DNA of 64,000 nucleotides from Iris pallida (GCA_029216955.1 JANAVB010003400.1:13518539-13582538), one strand, 5' to 3'. Positions 12,480-25,384 are shown, numbered from the stretch's first letter. Notes: generated by a model not told the origin, from the letters alone. Numbers and translations are program-made.

Positions 12480-12890
12480 ATCTCCGGAAAAACGCGCGAA
12501 GTTGCTGCGACGGGGCGCCAAAACGAACTTCATTTCGCGCGCGTCACGACGGGATGTCATGCAAAACGCGCGAATCGCCTATACGTCGCGCTGGAGGAGG
12601 AGAGGGCAGACCCAGGGGGTAGCTGGAGGGGGCGCCCAGCTAGGGGGAGGCTGTGGCCACGTCGGCGCGTGGCCGACGTCGATCCAACGGAGCTCGCGCG
12701 CGCGCGCAAGGGGGCGCGGCTGTGTGCGTGCTCGCTGTCGCGGCCGTTGCACGCTGCTGTCGAGGCTGGCCCGGCCAGGCAACGGCGGAGGGCTGCACGC
12801 CTCGACGTGGGTCGGGCGGCGGCGGACCCCGACGAGGGTGGAGGTGGTGGTGGCGAACGTTTTGAAGTGGTGGTGGCGATGGTTGTGATC
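12480..12890. promoter_or_regulatory. GC-rich, CpG-dense island in B left LTR
   Basis: A sharply GC-rich stretch with many CGCGCG runs in an otherwise AT-rich element, followed by a GA-rich tract at about 12897-13130. The minus strand has open frames of up to 214 codons across it. Frames and protein sequence differ between the two LTR copies, so coding constraint is unlikely. It may be a promoter or transcribed leader region, or captured host sequence. Confidence 0.6.
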
Positions 12891-14102
12891 GGATGAGATG
12901 GAGAGGAGGAGGAAGGAGATGGAGAGAGAGAGGAGGTCGAGGGCCAGTGGCCAGGGCGGAGTTGTGTTCGGGGACGAGCTCGAGTGGTCGGGGAAGGAGA
13001 ATGTGGTCGGGCTGTTGCATGGGGGATGGAAGCTGCTGTCGGTTTTAGTAGTTGCATAGGAAAGATTAATACAAGGGAGAGAGAGAAAGAGATAAGAGAG
13101 ATTGCAATAAATGAAGTGAGAGGAGAAGATTCTCTCAATATTTAGGGCCGGCTGTGTTGGCAAGGGGGTGAGGAAAAGTTTCATGTAGGATTTTTGATGG
13201 TTGGGATTGATTGGAGAAATCAAGGGTTAAAATAATTAGAGAGAAGTGGCCGTTCCAATGGAAATTAAATATTGGAAATTCCCAATAAATAGGAAAAAAT
13301 GGGTGGAAGGGTACTCGATAATTTAGGGCAAGAAAATACGAGGGTGCTACGATGGAGGAAATCACGGAGCTGGACTGGACTCGGCGGAGCCGGATTGGGT
13401 CAAAACTGGACATTGTGCAAAAATCGAATTAAAATTAGGTGTTAATGATCATGCATAAATAAGTAGCACATGGGATTCCAATAAATGGACACAAGTGGCG
13501 GACGGATTGTAGGCTCAAAGTGGGCCATGTCCATAGTTGGGGCTGACAGGTTTTGATAGACAGGGGACCCACAAATCAAGTTGGAAAATGAATGTGACGC
13601 CATGGCGTAAATAAAATCGGGTCACGTGTCGGAAAAGTTGTGCGAATCAAATGGAGCTCAAAATGACGTGTCTTAGTGAGACACAAAGGTCATGGGTGAC
13701 GAGCGTCTCAAGTAGATCATCAATGAGGAGTTGGTTTCAAGAAACTGACTGGTCTTGCGCTCCCAATTTAAATGTCATGGTAACGCGCTGAAAATGATCA
13801 AGAAAAAGAGTGGGAAAATAAATAACAATCAATTGGTCTAAACCGACCCAAAGTTCAGCGAAGCAGAAAGAGCACAAGGGACAAGTTTGGGTGGGACACC
13901 ATATACCGTCATGAAGGTAATCGTGTCCACTCCAAAACTCGTGAAGAAGATTTCCAGAGTTGAACATCCCTGATACTCCAAATATCAATGGCACGGTAAA
14001 GTACACTTACAGATAAATAAATAAAATATTTATCAAAACCAAATAATCAGGAAAATAAAATAAAATGAAAAAAAAATCAACCCAAAATTCAGGGTGCTAA
14101 CA

Positions 14103-16771
14103 TCCTACCCACCTTATAAAAATTTCGTCCTCGAAATTAAAATATTACTCCCTCTAGGTCAAACCCCCACAATCAAAGTCCCAGATTAAAACAAAATGTG
14201 ATCAAAAGGACGACATACAGGGTCATGGCATACGGTGTAGTGAAAGTCTCATCTAGGTATACTAGTCATGCTAAAACAAAACGGTCATAGGGTATCAAAA
14301 CACACAAGCAGTCTAGGGTGCTAACTAGAAAGGATACGGAAATAACAATCATCAAACTGACAGTCTACCATCCTATATAAAAACTTGGTACTTCTCAAAA
14401 TAAATAAAGAAGACTACCAATTATCTAAAGGGGTACTAATCAAGAAAATCAAAATCACAAGCTTAAAGAACGAAAGTCAATTGCATGAAAAATTTAATCA
14501 TAATACATATTAAGAATATTTAGTCTCAATACGATCTAAGTTGATCAAATTGGAGAAATCAAAATTTAGGCAATATGGAGGATAGTTCAACAAGGTCTGA
14601 GAACGAGCATACAAGGATGGAGATTCAGGTCATAACCAAATTTAATTTAATTAAGTACAACCAAGATATTAATATGATAAGATAGGATAATCGAAGTCGA
14701 TTTGGTCGTGATTAAGGAAACTAGGGTTCAATGGTATTGAAAAAGAAACCCTTTTTGAGAAAAACGGGAAAAGATTTCATACGAAGTCAGTAAATCATCT
14801 CTATCTGATACTATCGGTATACCCTTTGTCAATCATATTTTCTCACAATCCCAATATAACAACCGTTATATGTCTTCCTTCAAAAATTTTTATATCCTTC
14901 AGTTAGCTAAACCTCTACCAGATCACCATAGACAAATTTCAAACTTCTAAAACATTTTCCACGAAGCATACCCCTCTTAATTAGGTATCACACTTATTCA
15001 TTTAATCAAAATTTCAAATTCTTCCACCTCGCCCTAATTTAGATCTGAAACTTCCAAATCCAGTTTATAAAATCCTTACTTGTTTAAATCAAGTCTCGTA
15101 TTTACTCAACTCAAATACCACCATGTCATACAAAATTCATTCTTATTTATAAATCAACCTTCATAATTTCCTCAACGTTCACCTTCAATTATTTTCCTTT
15201 TGAATTCTACAATTTCTCCAATCATCTAAAATAATTCCTATAGCTTAAAATCCTTATTTTCTCTGTCTCTAGTCACCCTCTTACAATATCTGGTTCAACT
15301 TCGCATAATCATAGAAAACAATCAAATTCTCATTTTCATCTCTAAATTTCACATAGCCTTGTAATAGTTCCCAAGAATCAATAACCAAGATTTCTAGTTC
15401 TCAAAACTAGGTTGACCTCTGATATCCTCATTAGTTTTGAAATACATCCATGAATTACTCATAACCAAAATTTCTGCAATTATTTCTAAATTGATAACAT
15501 TTATCACTCAATTCCATTCTAAACCTTTACCACATTTCTATCTTAAAATTTTTGACATCCAACATTTTGATTCCTACAAAATTATCACATAATAACCAAT
15601 TACGTCATTTCCATACTAGATGGTTTACGTCACTTCCTCAATATTTCTCAAGCAAAATGGTATGAAGGTTCAAGAGTTTTCAAGGTATAGCTGACAGAAT
15701 TATATACGAGACAGGATTGATGTAATCATGATAGTTGTATAAGACAAGGAATGATGGAAATAAAATATTGGCAGGAGAAGAAATGGTAATAAAATTTGTG
15801 CTGCTTATCTGTTTTAAAAGAGGAAACCATTTTAAAATCCAGAGTTAAAATATCAAATTTGAGATAAAGTCTAGCAAAGTTTTCGATTCATTGTATTATG
15901 AAAAACTCATAGCAAAAATTTCACAAGGTTTATAAAACCAACTAAACTTACTCCTAGTTAAATAATGAGAAGCAAAACTAAACAAAACGAGCCAATTAAT
16001 AATTCTCTTTTTTTTGAAGGACTGCAACAAAAGTAGAGAAAACATGTTCGAAAACTTTTTAAAGTACAATCTGATAATCATATGCGTCTGTCTAAAATTA
16101 TGGTACTCTAAATCCTCGTCATACCAGTAAGCAAGGCTACGATAATCACAAAGCCCTTGACTTATGTACATATCTCTAGAATCATGGTATTTAACATTTT
16201 CGCGGTGCCGCTAGCTTGGCTGCGAAAACCTTAAATTTCACACACAAAAATATATCCAAAGTCAGACTATATGTCCTCACCATGCTGGCTAATGTGACTA
16301 TAGAAGACAAGATTTCCATAACATAGATGACCTAGCCCATATAATTTTATCTTGCCAAAAATTAAATTAAATCAATAATGAATACTCAAAAATCAAATCA
16401 AATTTAAACGAACATCAAAAATTCAAAAATGACAAATCTATCAAAATATAAACTCGGATGCAACAGCTATCATCAAAATTCAAAATTCGACAATCTTCCA
16501 TCAAAATAAATACAAACTCAAATTCAACAATAATCCATAAAAATCAAATTTAATAACAAAAGTAAAATAAATTAAATTAAGGGAAAAAGAGAGTTTTCAA
16601 ATCGAAGTTAAATAAGATTCTCCAGGGTCGTCCCATGAATCTCTCAAGGGTTCCTAACTGTGATTGAGTATCTTCAAAATATATCCTATTCCTAGTGCAG
16701 GATGTAGTGGTACTCTAGTTCGAATACCACTACACTTTAGTCTCGACCTGTATGGGCCACCACTAAAAACG
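14103..16771 (-). mobile_element. Element B interior, non-coding
   Basis: The interior starts with the polypurine-tract context ATCCTACCCACCTTAT..TTTCGTCCTCGAAATT on the plus strand and ends with the conserved leader CCTGTATGGGCCACCACT at 16748-16765. In between it is AT-rich and holds no open frame longer than 91 codons and no retroelement domain. The lack of pol relics suggests replacement rather than simple decay. Confidence 0.85.
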
Positions 16772-17442
16772 TGTCACGACCCGCACCCTAGAGTTAGGGC
16801 ACGAGAACGTAACGGCCCAGCCTACGCCGCAGTGTCGGCGGTAGAACGCTGTCCTAGGTCACATCATCTAACAATATAAAGCTAAGCAGTTTATACTCCC
16901 CGAATGGGGGTGACATAGCAGATAGACTCAATCACATCTAGGGTAGAGCATGATAAGGATAGATAAAACATGAAATCCAAAATAAATACAGGAGATAGAA
17001 GTCTAAGTGTCTAAGATACATGAACCCAGAAGTACATCTCAAAACTCAAATAAAGATACAGTAATCCCCAAAGTAAATACAACTCCAGACAAAAATGAAA
17101 TAACTACCTAAACAAACCCTACTGTGTCTCCTCTAGGCTAGCAGGCACCTCCAGGCTATCTGTAAAATTTATCAACAGGTCCAGTCAGGACTGGAGCGAG
17201 CACAGTACATCTAAATAATTCATAGCAGGTTAGAAAATATGAACATGCAGTAAAGTAAGATACAAGTACTGAAAGAAATGCTGTATGTAACAGAAAGAGA
17301 GCTGTAATAGAAATATCTACTATACATAGAGAACTAGCAGTGACTAGTGAGTCAGAGTACAATATGAACATGTAATACTCCCCCGTACCCCCGATCAATA
17401 CACAAGGATTCAGCCATGTTATGTTATATGATGCTATGTAGC

Positions 17443-17684
17443 AGACCCCGAAGGTGATAGACCCCGAAGGTGGTAAGCCCCCGAAGGGTGGTACCCCGAA
17501 GGTGATACATAGTAGTCCCATAAAAATGGGGATTCTGGGGGTAACCCAACAGTGTAAGTCCCATAAAAATGGGATTCTGGGGGATACCCAACAGTGTAAG
17601 TCCCATAAAAATAGGGATTCTAGGGGATACCCAACAGTGTAAGTCCCATAAAAATGGGGATTCTGGGGGATACCCAACAGTGTA
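17443..17684. repeat. Tandem repeats in B right LTR
   Basis: The counterpart of 10570-10811, with about four copies of the roughly 16-bp unit and four of the roughly 42-bp unit. Small indels distinguish the copies. Confidence 0.95.
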
Positions 17685-18067
17685 AGATTCCAGGAAGACT
17701 ACGATCATGAGGGTACATGTCGTAAGTGATCAAAGAACCAAGAAGCATATGATACGCTATGAAAGTAAACACACAGAACATAGAGTACCCGATGCTCCCT
17801 AAGGATAACATCTCAAGAAAGGATCCATATAGTACCAATCCGTGTGACCGTCGTGACAGTACAAGTAAAGTAATCTACTGCAGAAATAATTCTAAGCAGG
17901 ATATGAAATGATCAGAGAATGTACTCGCCTCGATAACCTGAACAGCTGATACGTATAGGAGGTCCCACTGAAGCCACAGAGTCCTATTTAAAGCAACACA
18001 GGTTACAAGGTGTTTAAGTTGAAATAAATGAATCCCTACAGGCAATCTATATTATTCAAGGTTCTTC

Positions 18068-18175
18068 TAAGTCAAATTAACTCTAGGTCAACTCCGGTCA
18101 ATAATCTAGTCAAACTAGGTCAAGCGTTGACTTACAGTTGACTTTGGGTCAACTGGTCAACTCTGGTCAAACAGG
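18068..18175 (-). promoter_or_regulatory. W-box core cluster in B right LTR
   Basis: The same GTCAA/TTGAC cluster as at 11196-11296, preserved in the second LTR. Confidence 0.5.
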
Positions 18176-19299
18176 GTAAATCTAATCTAATTATTAAAGT
18201 GTACTTCGTTATTTGTACGTCGAAATTACGGCACGCAAATCGAGATAAGAAGATTATCGGTAAGGTTGATAATCTTATTATAGTGATCCACGTGTCCAAC
18301 TTGTCAATTTTAGCGATGTGAGATCACTGGAATTGGCTGATCTCAGTTTCGTTGTACTAATCTCGAAATACGAACACTATATGAATTAATTATTAATTAA
18401 TTATAAAAAGCTTAAACTCAGAGAAATTATCAACAAACATTGTCGACGATGAAATAACATCGCAACGTGTCCAGAATGGTCAAATTAGCTAGGATAGCCT
18501 ACCAACGGTCCAATTTGGATACAAGGGCAAAAAGGTAATTTTGGGTCAAAACGGTGTCCGTGTCGGAGCCGTTTTGTACCGAAAAACGTGCAAGAAAATA
18601 AGTCTACAAAATAACAAATTATATGTCCATGAAACCAGAATGTCGATACGAACCCAACGGTATCTCCAGAATTGGATTCCGTTAACCCGATCTCCATTTG
18701 GCCCGTTGACCAGAACTTGGAATTCCGGTTTGCACAAAATGCGTGCCGGAGCCAAGTTCTCAAAACTCAGCAAACTACCTGTCAACGAGTCCAGAATGGT
18801 GATACGAACTCAACGGTATCTCCGGAATTGGATTCCGATGAGTCGGCGTCAAAAAGTCCCGTTGACCCAGAAAGTGGGACCCGCTTTGCACCGAAATGCG
18901 TGCCCGGGCCACGTTCTCCAAATCTAACAAACTTTTATGAAAACATGCCAGAACGATGCCACAAGTCTAATGGTGGTCAGAAATGAAATCGGGAGTCCCG
19001 TGTTCAAAAATGGAATTTTACAAGTTGAAATTACGAATTCGGACGACCAACTTTGGCGTCGAATCAACCAATCAAACAAGCTCACAATGAAACAAACTAG
19101 AGGGGAAGTAAGAGGGTTATACCAGCTTCGCACCGGAACTGGTAGGCCAAACGGAGCTGCGGTGGAGGAGATACAAGCTGACGAAGTTGGCCCCGCAAAA
19201 CTGTCCAAATTTAATACAATTTAAACGGTCAACTTGGTGGCTGGTTTTCATGTATCAAACGATAAAATTAACGGACGAAAATTGACATGAGCGAAGTGG

Positions 19300-19760
19300 A
19301 TATACCGAGATTGTGACGGAGCGAAGAAATCACCGATCCAACGGTCGGATCTCCAGAAAAATGCACGAAGTTGCTGCGACGGGGCGCCAAAACGAACTTT
19401 ATTTCGCGCGCGTCACGACGGGATGTCGTGCAAAACGCGCGAATCGCCTATACGTCGCGCTGGAGGAGGAGAGGGCAGACCCAGGGGGTCGCTGGAGGGG
19501 GCGTCCAGCCTAGGGGGAGGCTGTGGCCACGTCGGCGCGTGGCCGACGTCGATCCAACGGAGCTCGGCGCGCGCGCAAGGGGGCGCGCGGCTGTGTGCGT
19601 GCTCGCTGCCGCGGCCGTTGCACGCTGCTGTCGAGGCTGGCCCGGCCAGGCAGCGGCGGAGGGCTGCACGCCTCGACGTGGGTCGGCGGCGACGGACCCC
19701 GACGAGGGTGGAGGTGGTGGTGGCGAACGTTTTGAAGTGGTGGTGGCGATGGTTGTGATC
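19300..19760. promoter_or_regulatory. GC-rich island in B right LTR
   Basis: The counterpart of 12480-12890, CpG-dense and followed by a GA-rich tract. The longest minus-strand frame here (19413-20030) departs in frame from the left-LTR version, which argues against a conserved protein. Confidence 0.6.
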
Positions 19761-20969
19761 GGATGAGATGGAGGAGGAGGAAGGAGATGGAGGAGAGGAG
19801 AGGAGGTCGACGGCCAGTGCCAGGCGGAGTTGTGTTCGGGGACGAGCTCGAGTGGTCGGGAAGGAGAAGTGTGGTCGGGCTGTTGCATGGGGGATGGAAG
19901 CTGCTGTCGGTTTTAGTATTGCATAGGAAAGATTAATACAAGGGAGAGAGAGAAAGAGATAAGAGATTGCAATAAATGAAGTGAGAGAGAGAAGATTCTC
20001 TCCAATATTTAGGGCCGGCTGTGTTGGCAAGGTGGGTGAGGAAAAGTTTCATGTAGGATTTTTGATGGTTGGGATTGATTGGAGAAATCAAGGGTTAAAA
20101 ATAATTAGAGAGAAGTGGCCGTTCCAATGGAAATTAAATATTGGAAATTCCCAATAAATATAGGAAAAAATGGGTGGAAGGGTACTCGATAATTTCGGGC
20201 AAGAAAAATGAGGGTGCTACGATGGAGGAAATCACGGAGCTGGACTGGACTCGGCGGAGCCGGATTGGGTCAAAACTGGACATTGTGCAAAAATCGAATT
20301 AAAATAGGTGTTAATGATCATGCGTAAATAAGTAGCACATGGGGATTCCAATAAATGGGATACAAGTGGCGGACGGATAGTAGGCTCAAAGTGGGCCATG
20401 TCCATAGTTGGGGCTGACAGGTTTTGGTAGACAGGGGACCCACAAATCAAGTTGGAAAATGAATGTGACGCCATGCGAAATAAAATCGGGTCATGTGTCG
20501 AAAAAGTTGTGCGAATCAAATGGAGCTCAAAATGACGTGTCTGAGTGAGACACAAAGGTCATGGGTGACGAGCGTGTCAAGTAGATCATCAATGAGGAGT
20601 TGGTTTCAAGAAACTGACTGGTCTTGTGCTCCCAATTTAAATGTCATGGTAACGCTGAAAATGATCAAGAAAAAGAGTGGGAAAATAAATAACAATCAAT
20701 TGGTCTAAACCGACCCAAAGTTCAGCGAAGCAGAAAGAGCACAAGGGAACAAGTTTGGGTGGGACACCATATACCGTCATGAAGGTAATCGTGTCCACTC
20801 CAAAACTCGTGAAGAAGATTTCAGTGTTGAACATCCCTGATACTCCAAATATCAATGGCACGGGAAAGTACACTTACAGATAAATAAATAAAATATTTAT
20901 CAAAACCAAATAATCAGGAAAATAAAATAAAATAAAAAAAAAATCAACCCAAAATTCAGGGTGCTAACA

Positions 20970-21899
20970 GACAACACGAAAACGTGTTTAGAACACAAGA
21001 ATCACACAAGCGAGATCAATCCTAATTTCCTATTCAAATACATTTCACAAAATCAAACGAAATGTCCTTTGGGGTATTTCGTCGAACCTATACACATGGA
21101 TTGATACGTGTCCGATACGGACACGTAATGGACTCAAATTCTAGGGTTAGCTATACCTACAGCTAGGTTAGGCCTAGGGCATCCTAGAAATGCAAATAAA
21201 CAGTAATTTTATGGAGGGGATTGAATATACCTATTGATGAGCAAAGGCTCAAAAGCTCCAAATGGAAGTGGTTCCTCAATCCACCAAAACTTCCCCAAAT
21301 TGTTTCCTTCCTGAAAATACTCAATACCAACAGCATGAACAGTAATTTTAGGTCCTATTGCAATTGATTTGGGTGGAAAAGGAGTTAAATAGGAATTTCT
21401 ATGATTTAAGGAAGATGGGGACTCACCTCTTTCCAAACTTGCAATAATCCCAATGGAGGCTAGCCCTAATTTCTAGGAGGGGATTAAATAGAGGAGAGGG
21501 GACCTAAGGTGGCTACCATGGGCTGAATGGGCTAGGTTCACTAGTGTTTGGTTGGGCCTTAAGGCTTTAAGTCACAAATGACTTGTGATTTCATAAGCCA
21601 TTCCTTAATCAAACTAACTCCTAATTTTTCCAAACTAATTCTAATGAGTTAATCCTCACTAACTTAGGTCAAGCTAGAGTTACTTAACCTAACCCAAGTC
21701 ATGACCTAGGTTAGCCTCTAAGACAGTCTCTAAGGTCAACACCAGTCAAAGTCTAAAATAGCACCAAAACAATTATACTAAAAATCACCAAAAATAACAT
21801 TAATTCTAATAAATCAAAATAATACATAATAATTCCAAATTAATTCCAAAATTTTGAAAATGACCAAAATACCCTCAAGCTAGAAAAGTGGTAGTGACA
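20970..21899 (-). mobile_element. Element A, 5' LTR, second segment
   Basis: This resumes the A LTR after the B insertion and matches 690-1635 closely. It ends GTGGTAGTGACA at 21899, directly against plastid-derived DNA. The A-side target duplication would be GACAT (21900-21904); its partner is outside the window. Confidence 0.92.
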
Positions 21900-22088
21900 G
21901 ACATCCGTTACGGTCGTTCACTTTATTCAAAAAGTCTCCGTTCTAGAACCGTACGTGAGATTTTCATCTCATACGGCTCCTCCCTTCTGTGCATAATACT
22001 AAGGGGAATAATCCATAGAATCAAAATTTTACTATTCTCATTATGAACTGACAGGAGCTAGTATTTTTATAAGAAATCTTTAGCCAGC
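21900..22088 (-). pseudogene. ycf3: Nuclear plastid DNA: 3' end of ycf3 (pafI) intron 1 with exon 2 start
   Basis: On the minus strand this fragment contains a canonical 34-nt group II intron domain V, then a tail ending GACCGTAAC, followed by GGATGTC. Group II introns end in AY. The first exon of plastid ycf3 is 124 nt, so exon 2 completes a glycine codon with GG and continues ATG TC, exactly as seen. The fragment is 189 bp and directly abuts LTRs of elements A and C on its two sides. The ycf3 assignment rests on recall of the gene structure; the group II intron call is firm. Confidence 0.8.
21946..21979 (-). ncRNA. Group II intron domain V (relic)
   Basis: The minus strand reads GAGCCGTATGAGATG, a GAAA tetraloop, then the complementary arm ending GTACGGTTC, 34 nt in all. 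It has the AGC catalytic triad near its 5' end. It is a relic in nuclear DNA and is not expected to splice. Confidence 0.9.
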
Positions 22089-22552
22089 TGTCACGACCCA
22101 CACCCTAGAGTAAGGGCACGAGACGTGGGTACATCCAGCTTACGTCGCAGTGTCGGCGGTAGAACACTATCCTAGGTCAACATCTAACAATATAAAGGTA
22201 CATATACAGTATATACACTCCGAATGGCGGTGACATAGCAATACAATCTCAATCATATCTAAGGTAGAGCATGATAAAAGATAGATAGATAGAACAGAAT
22301 GAAATCCACAATAATATAATCCAGATAAGTCTAAGTGTCTAAATAAGTACATATCCCAAATAACATCTCAGAATCTCAATACAGTAATCCAGAAAATAAT
22401 AAAGACATCCTAATCTAGGAGAGTGTCAACAACTGCTAGTGGGTCCTGCTGCTGGTCCAAGTTACAGCAATCCTCTAGGGTCGCACCGTAATATGTAGGG
22501 CAGAACGCCTCAGCCTCGTCCTCTATATATTTTCAACAGGTCCAGTCAGGAC

Positions 22553-22592
22553 AGGAGCGAGCACAGTACATCTCAACAAATCATAATAGGTT
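22553..22592 (-). repeat. Conserved LTR island in C
   Basis: AACAGGTCCAGTCAGGACAG followed by GAGCGAGCACAGTACATC. It is almost identical to the islands in A, B and H. Confidence 0.6.
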
Positions 22593-23281
22593 AGGAAATA
22601 TAAACATGCTAGAGTAAAATACAGGAAACTGAAGAACAACATGATGTAAAAAGAGAAGACTGTAAGTAAATAGCTACAATATATAGAGAACTATCAGTGA
22701 CTAGTGATTCAGACCACAAGATGGTTATGTAAATGGTACGATATTGTACACGAGTAATCTAAAGAGGTCGTACACGAGTAATCTATTGGATTGATTACAT
22801 AACCACTTCTACTCTCCGCCCCAATCAATACACAAGGATCTAGCCAAGTTATGTTATCGTAGACGAAATATAGTCGTACACGAAGATCATGTGAGCACAT
22901 GAGTATACATGATTTACACGATTTGTACACGAAAGCACGAACACAAAGAGTAAACGATGCTCATGATAAAGTACACGAACACGAAATACTCGATGTATCC
23001 GCTAAGGGAATAACATCGCACGACAAGATCCATATAGTACTAATCCTGTTTCCAACGTGTCAGTATCATGTAAAGTAATCTAAAGCAGGAAATATAGTCC
23101 TAAAAAGATATGAAATGATCAGAGAATGTACTCGCCTGTATCCTGAGTATCTGTAGAGTATCTACTGTTCGAGGAGTGGTGTCTGTCTCCTATAGAACAG
23201 TACAAGTCACTATAAGTCTAAAAATGATATATCAGACTGCTACAATGCATCTACATGAAGTCTGAGTTAAACTGGACTAAA

Positions 23282-23340
23282 GTCAACTCTTGGTCAACTC
23301 TAGTCAACTAGACTAGTCAAACTAGGTCAACTAGGTCAAC
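23282..23340 (-). promoter_or_regulatory. W-box core cluster in C LTR
   Basis: Six GTCAA words in 60 bp, at the same relative position as in A, B and H. Confidence 0.5.
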
Positions 23341-24949
23341 CTAAGCCAAACAAGTCTCACTAAGCCTAACTATCTAGTCTATCTAGCAAGCACACACCAT
23401 TTCTAGACTATACAAGTCAACTATACCCTATACTGGCATTCAAGCCACACTCATAGGTAATGAGCCCTAGGCTATAGGCCCATAGGCTATATTACCTATA
23501 TACCAAACCACATTTTCACATATCACAATATTAATCTAATTAGTATAGTTCACACACATTCCTCATATATACATATATCTAATCTAGCATAGATAATCTC
23601 GTATACATTTATTTGATACCTAGAGTGATACAAGGTGTGTGATATGGTGACCATAGAGTGTGTAGCAAAGTGTCATGAGAGTGTGGCATGGTGTCAAGTG
23701 CATGAGAGTGTTAGTTGACATAGGGTGTCAATGTAATCTAGATTATGTATGAGTGTGTTGAGAGTTCAGGAACATGTGTGTGATACAAGGGTATGTGTGT
23801 ATATGAGGAATAGGAAAACAGTGAACCATATACATAGAGTGTTACATAGTGTAGTGAGTGCCATATGAGTGTCAATAGGATTTAGGAATGTGGCATGGTG
23901 TGATACAATGGAATTAAAGTGTATGTGTACATGAGTTAACTGAGATTAGCTAGCAGTTCAATACAAGACTCAACTCCCTCATGACAATTTAGTGGTACAA
24001 GTGAATCATTGCAAAATCAGTAAAGGAAACATGGCATTTAAGCATTTAACAAACAACAATATGAATCCTAGTCTCAGGTTATAAGGAAAATACAATGACA
24101 GTATATAACAAAACCCAAATTTCCTCTTGACAGTTCATATCAACCAATTGAACCTATTCCCAGGTTTAGGTACTCATGTGACAGTGTCATATGGGAAATA
24201 GGAGTAGTGTAAACCTGTGTGTGATACAAAGGGGATTCAATGGAAATCAGTTGACAGTAAGGGAAAACATGGCAATGGCATTTTCAAACTCCACATGACA
24301 GTTCATATGAACACACCAACAGTTAAACCAATTTCGAACCCTTCACTAATTTGAACCCAAATTCGAATCCTTAACATGAACTAACAATGAACTAGCAACC
24401 TGTAAATTTGGATCAACATTGAATCTAAGTATCAAAATTAAGTTGAAATCTGGAATCAAATGACAGTTAAAAACTACTAGCCAAACCCAATCCAATATCG
24501 AAAATCCAAATTGAACTCTAAAACTTAACACAAATTAGCAAACAACATTATAGTGATATAGTTACACATGTACATGGATTAATGGCAATCAAACTTCAGT
24601 TTAAAACCAGTTTAAAGAGGAATGAAGTTCAGGCAATTTGAAATATTAGGACTGTATCAGTCCAACCTTAACAGTCCAAACCATGAGTCGAATTCCCATT
24701 CTATGTACATAAACCTATTCTAACATGTAAAACTAATCTACCATAAACTAATACACATGTTCAGGAATTTAAATGGCAATTAACTCATTAATTAAACAGT
24801 TGAAACTGGAAGTGAACACAGAAATCAAAACAGAAACATGTATCAGTCCTCTTGGGAAACTTCAAATTCGAACATTAAAACACCTTAATATATAGTAATA
24901 AGAGTTGGTAATTAACATACCATCTATGCATGTGATATACACCCAGTGT

Positions 24950-25230
24950 CGTGTCCACCACAAGACACAAACGTCCAAACTCGTACGAACCCAACAGTGT
25001 TCTGTGCACGCACAGAAGAGAACCCGTGCACGCACGAATACGTGTCCGATACGACACGAGGACTCGTACAACTTTGGGAGCCTCATGCCAGTGTCTGTCC
25101 CTAAGTGTGTGTCAATTTTCTCGTGTCCAAGTGGCCTGTCCAGGGAGTTATAGCCCCCGAGTAGCAGGGGACTGCTACCGCGTACGAAACGCACGTGTTC
25201 ACGTGTCCAAATCGACACGACACGACACAA
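24950..25230. promoter_or_regulatory. ACGTG/GACACG-rich block in C LTR
   Basis: Repeated CGTGTCC, GACACG and CACGTGTTCACGTG words, matching the position of the block at 470-880 in element A. Confidence 0.35.
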
Positions 25231-25384
25231 TAGTCACCTCAGTCAACTGGAAATCAATAAGCAAGACCAAACCCTAATTTTCTATTTAAACACAATCAGA
25301 AAATATGAACAAATGCCCACTGTGGCATTTATCGAACACCTAGGTATGCTCACTGGTACTGTCTGATACGGACACGTATTGAAG

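Larger units (their letters stand above)
9902..14102 (-). mobile_element. Element B (LARD-like), left (3') LTR
   Basis: A 4201-bp LTR that starts TGTCACGACCCGCACCC and ends GGTGCTAACA. It is nearly identical to 16772-20969. B is inserted in element A's LTR. The flanking bases are GACAC (9897-9901) and GACAA (20970-20974), a 5-bp target duplication with one mismatch. Differences between the two B LTRs are mostly 1-3 base indels, indicating a recent insertion. Confidence 0.95.
9902..20969 (-). mobile_element. Element B, whole LARD-like non-autonomous LTR retrotransposon
   Basis: Two 4.2 kb LTRs flank a 2669-bp interior with no gag, protease, RT or integrase. It shares with element A the LTR start, about 110 bp of leader next to the 5' LTR and the TTTCGAGGACGAAA polypurine-tract context. 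The simplest reading is a large retrotransposon derivative moved by proteins of an A-like partner. That partnership is inferred from shared ends only. Confidence 0.85.
16772..20969 (-). mobile_element. Element B, right (5') LTR
   Basis: A 4198-bp copy of 9902-14102, with the same TGTCACGACCC start and GGTGCTAACA end. It carries the same tandem arrays, W-box core cluster and GC-rich island. Many small indels relative to the left LTR shift any open reading frame. Confidence 0.95.

Noticed and set aside
12557..13223. 193-214 codon minus-strand open frames in the B LTR as a protein gene
   Set aside because: The composition is low-complexity (Ser/Pro/Arg/His) over GC- and GA-rich tracts. The frame is not preserved in the other LTR copy (19413-20030).
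15896..16171. 91-codon minus-strand frame in B interior
   Set aside because: It is AT-rich with no domain, isolated, and about the length expected by chance in the interior.
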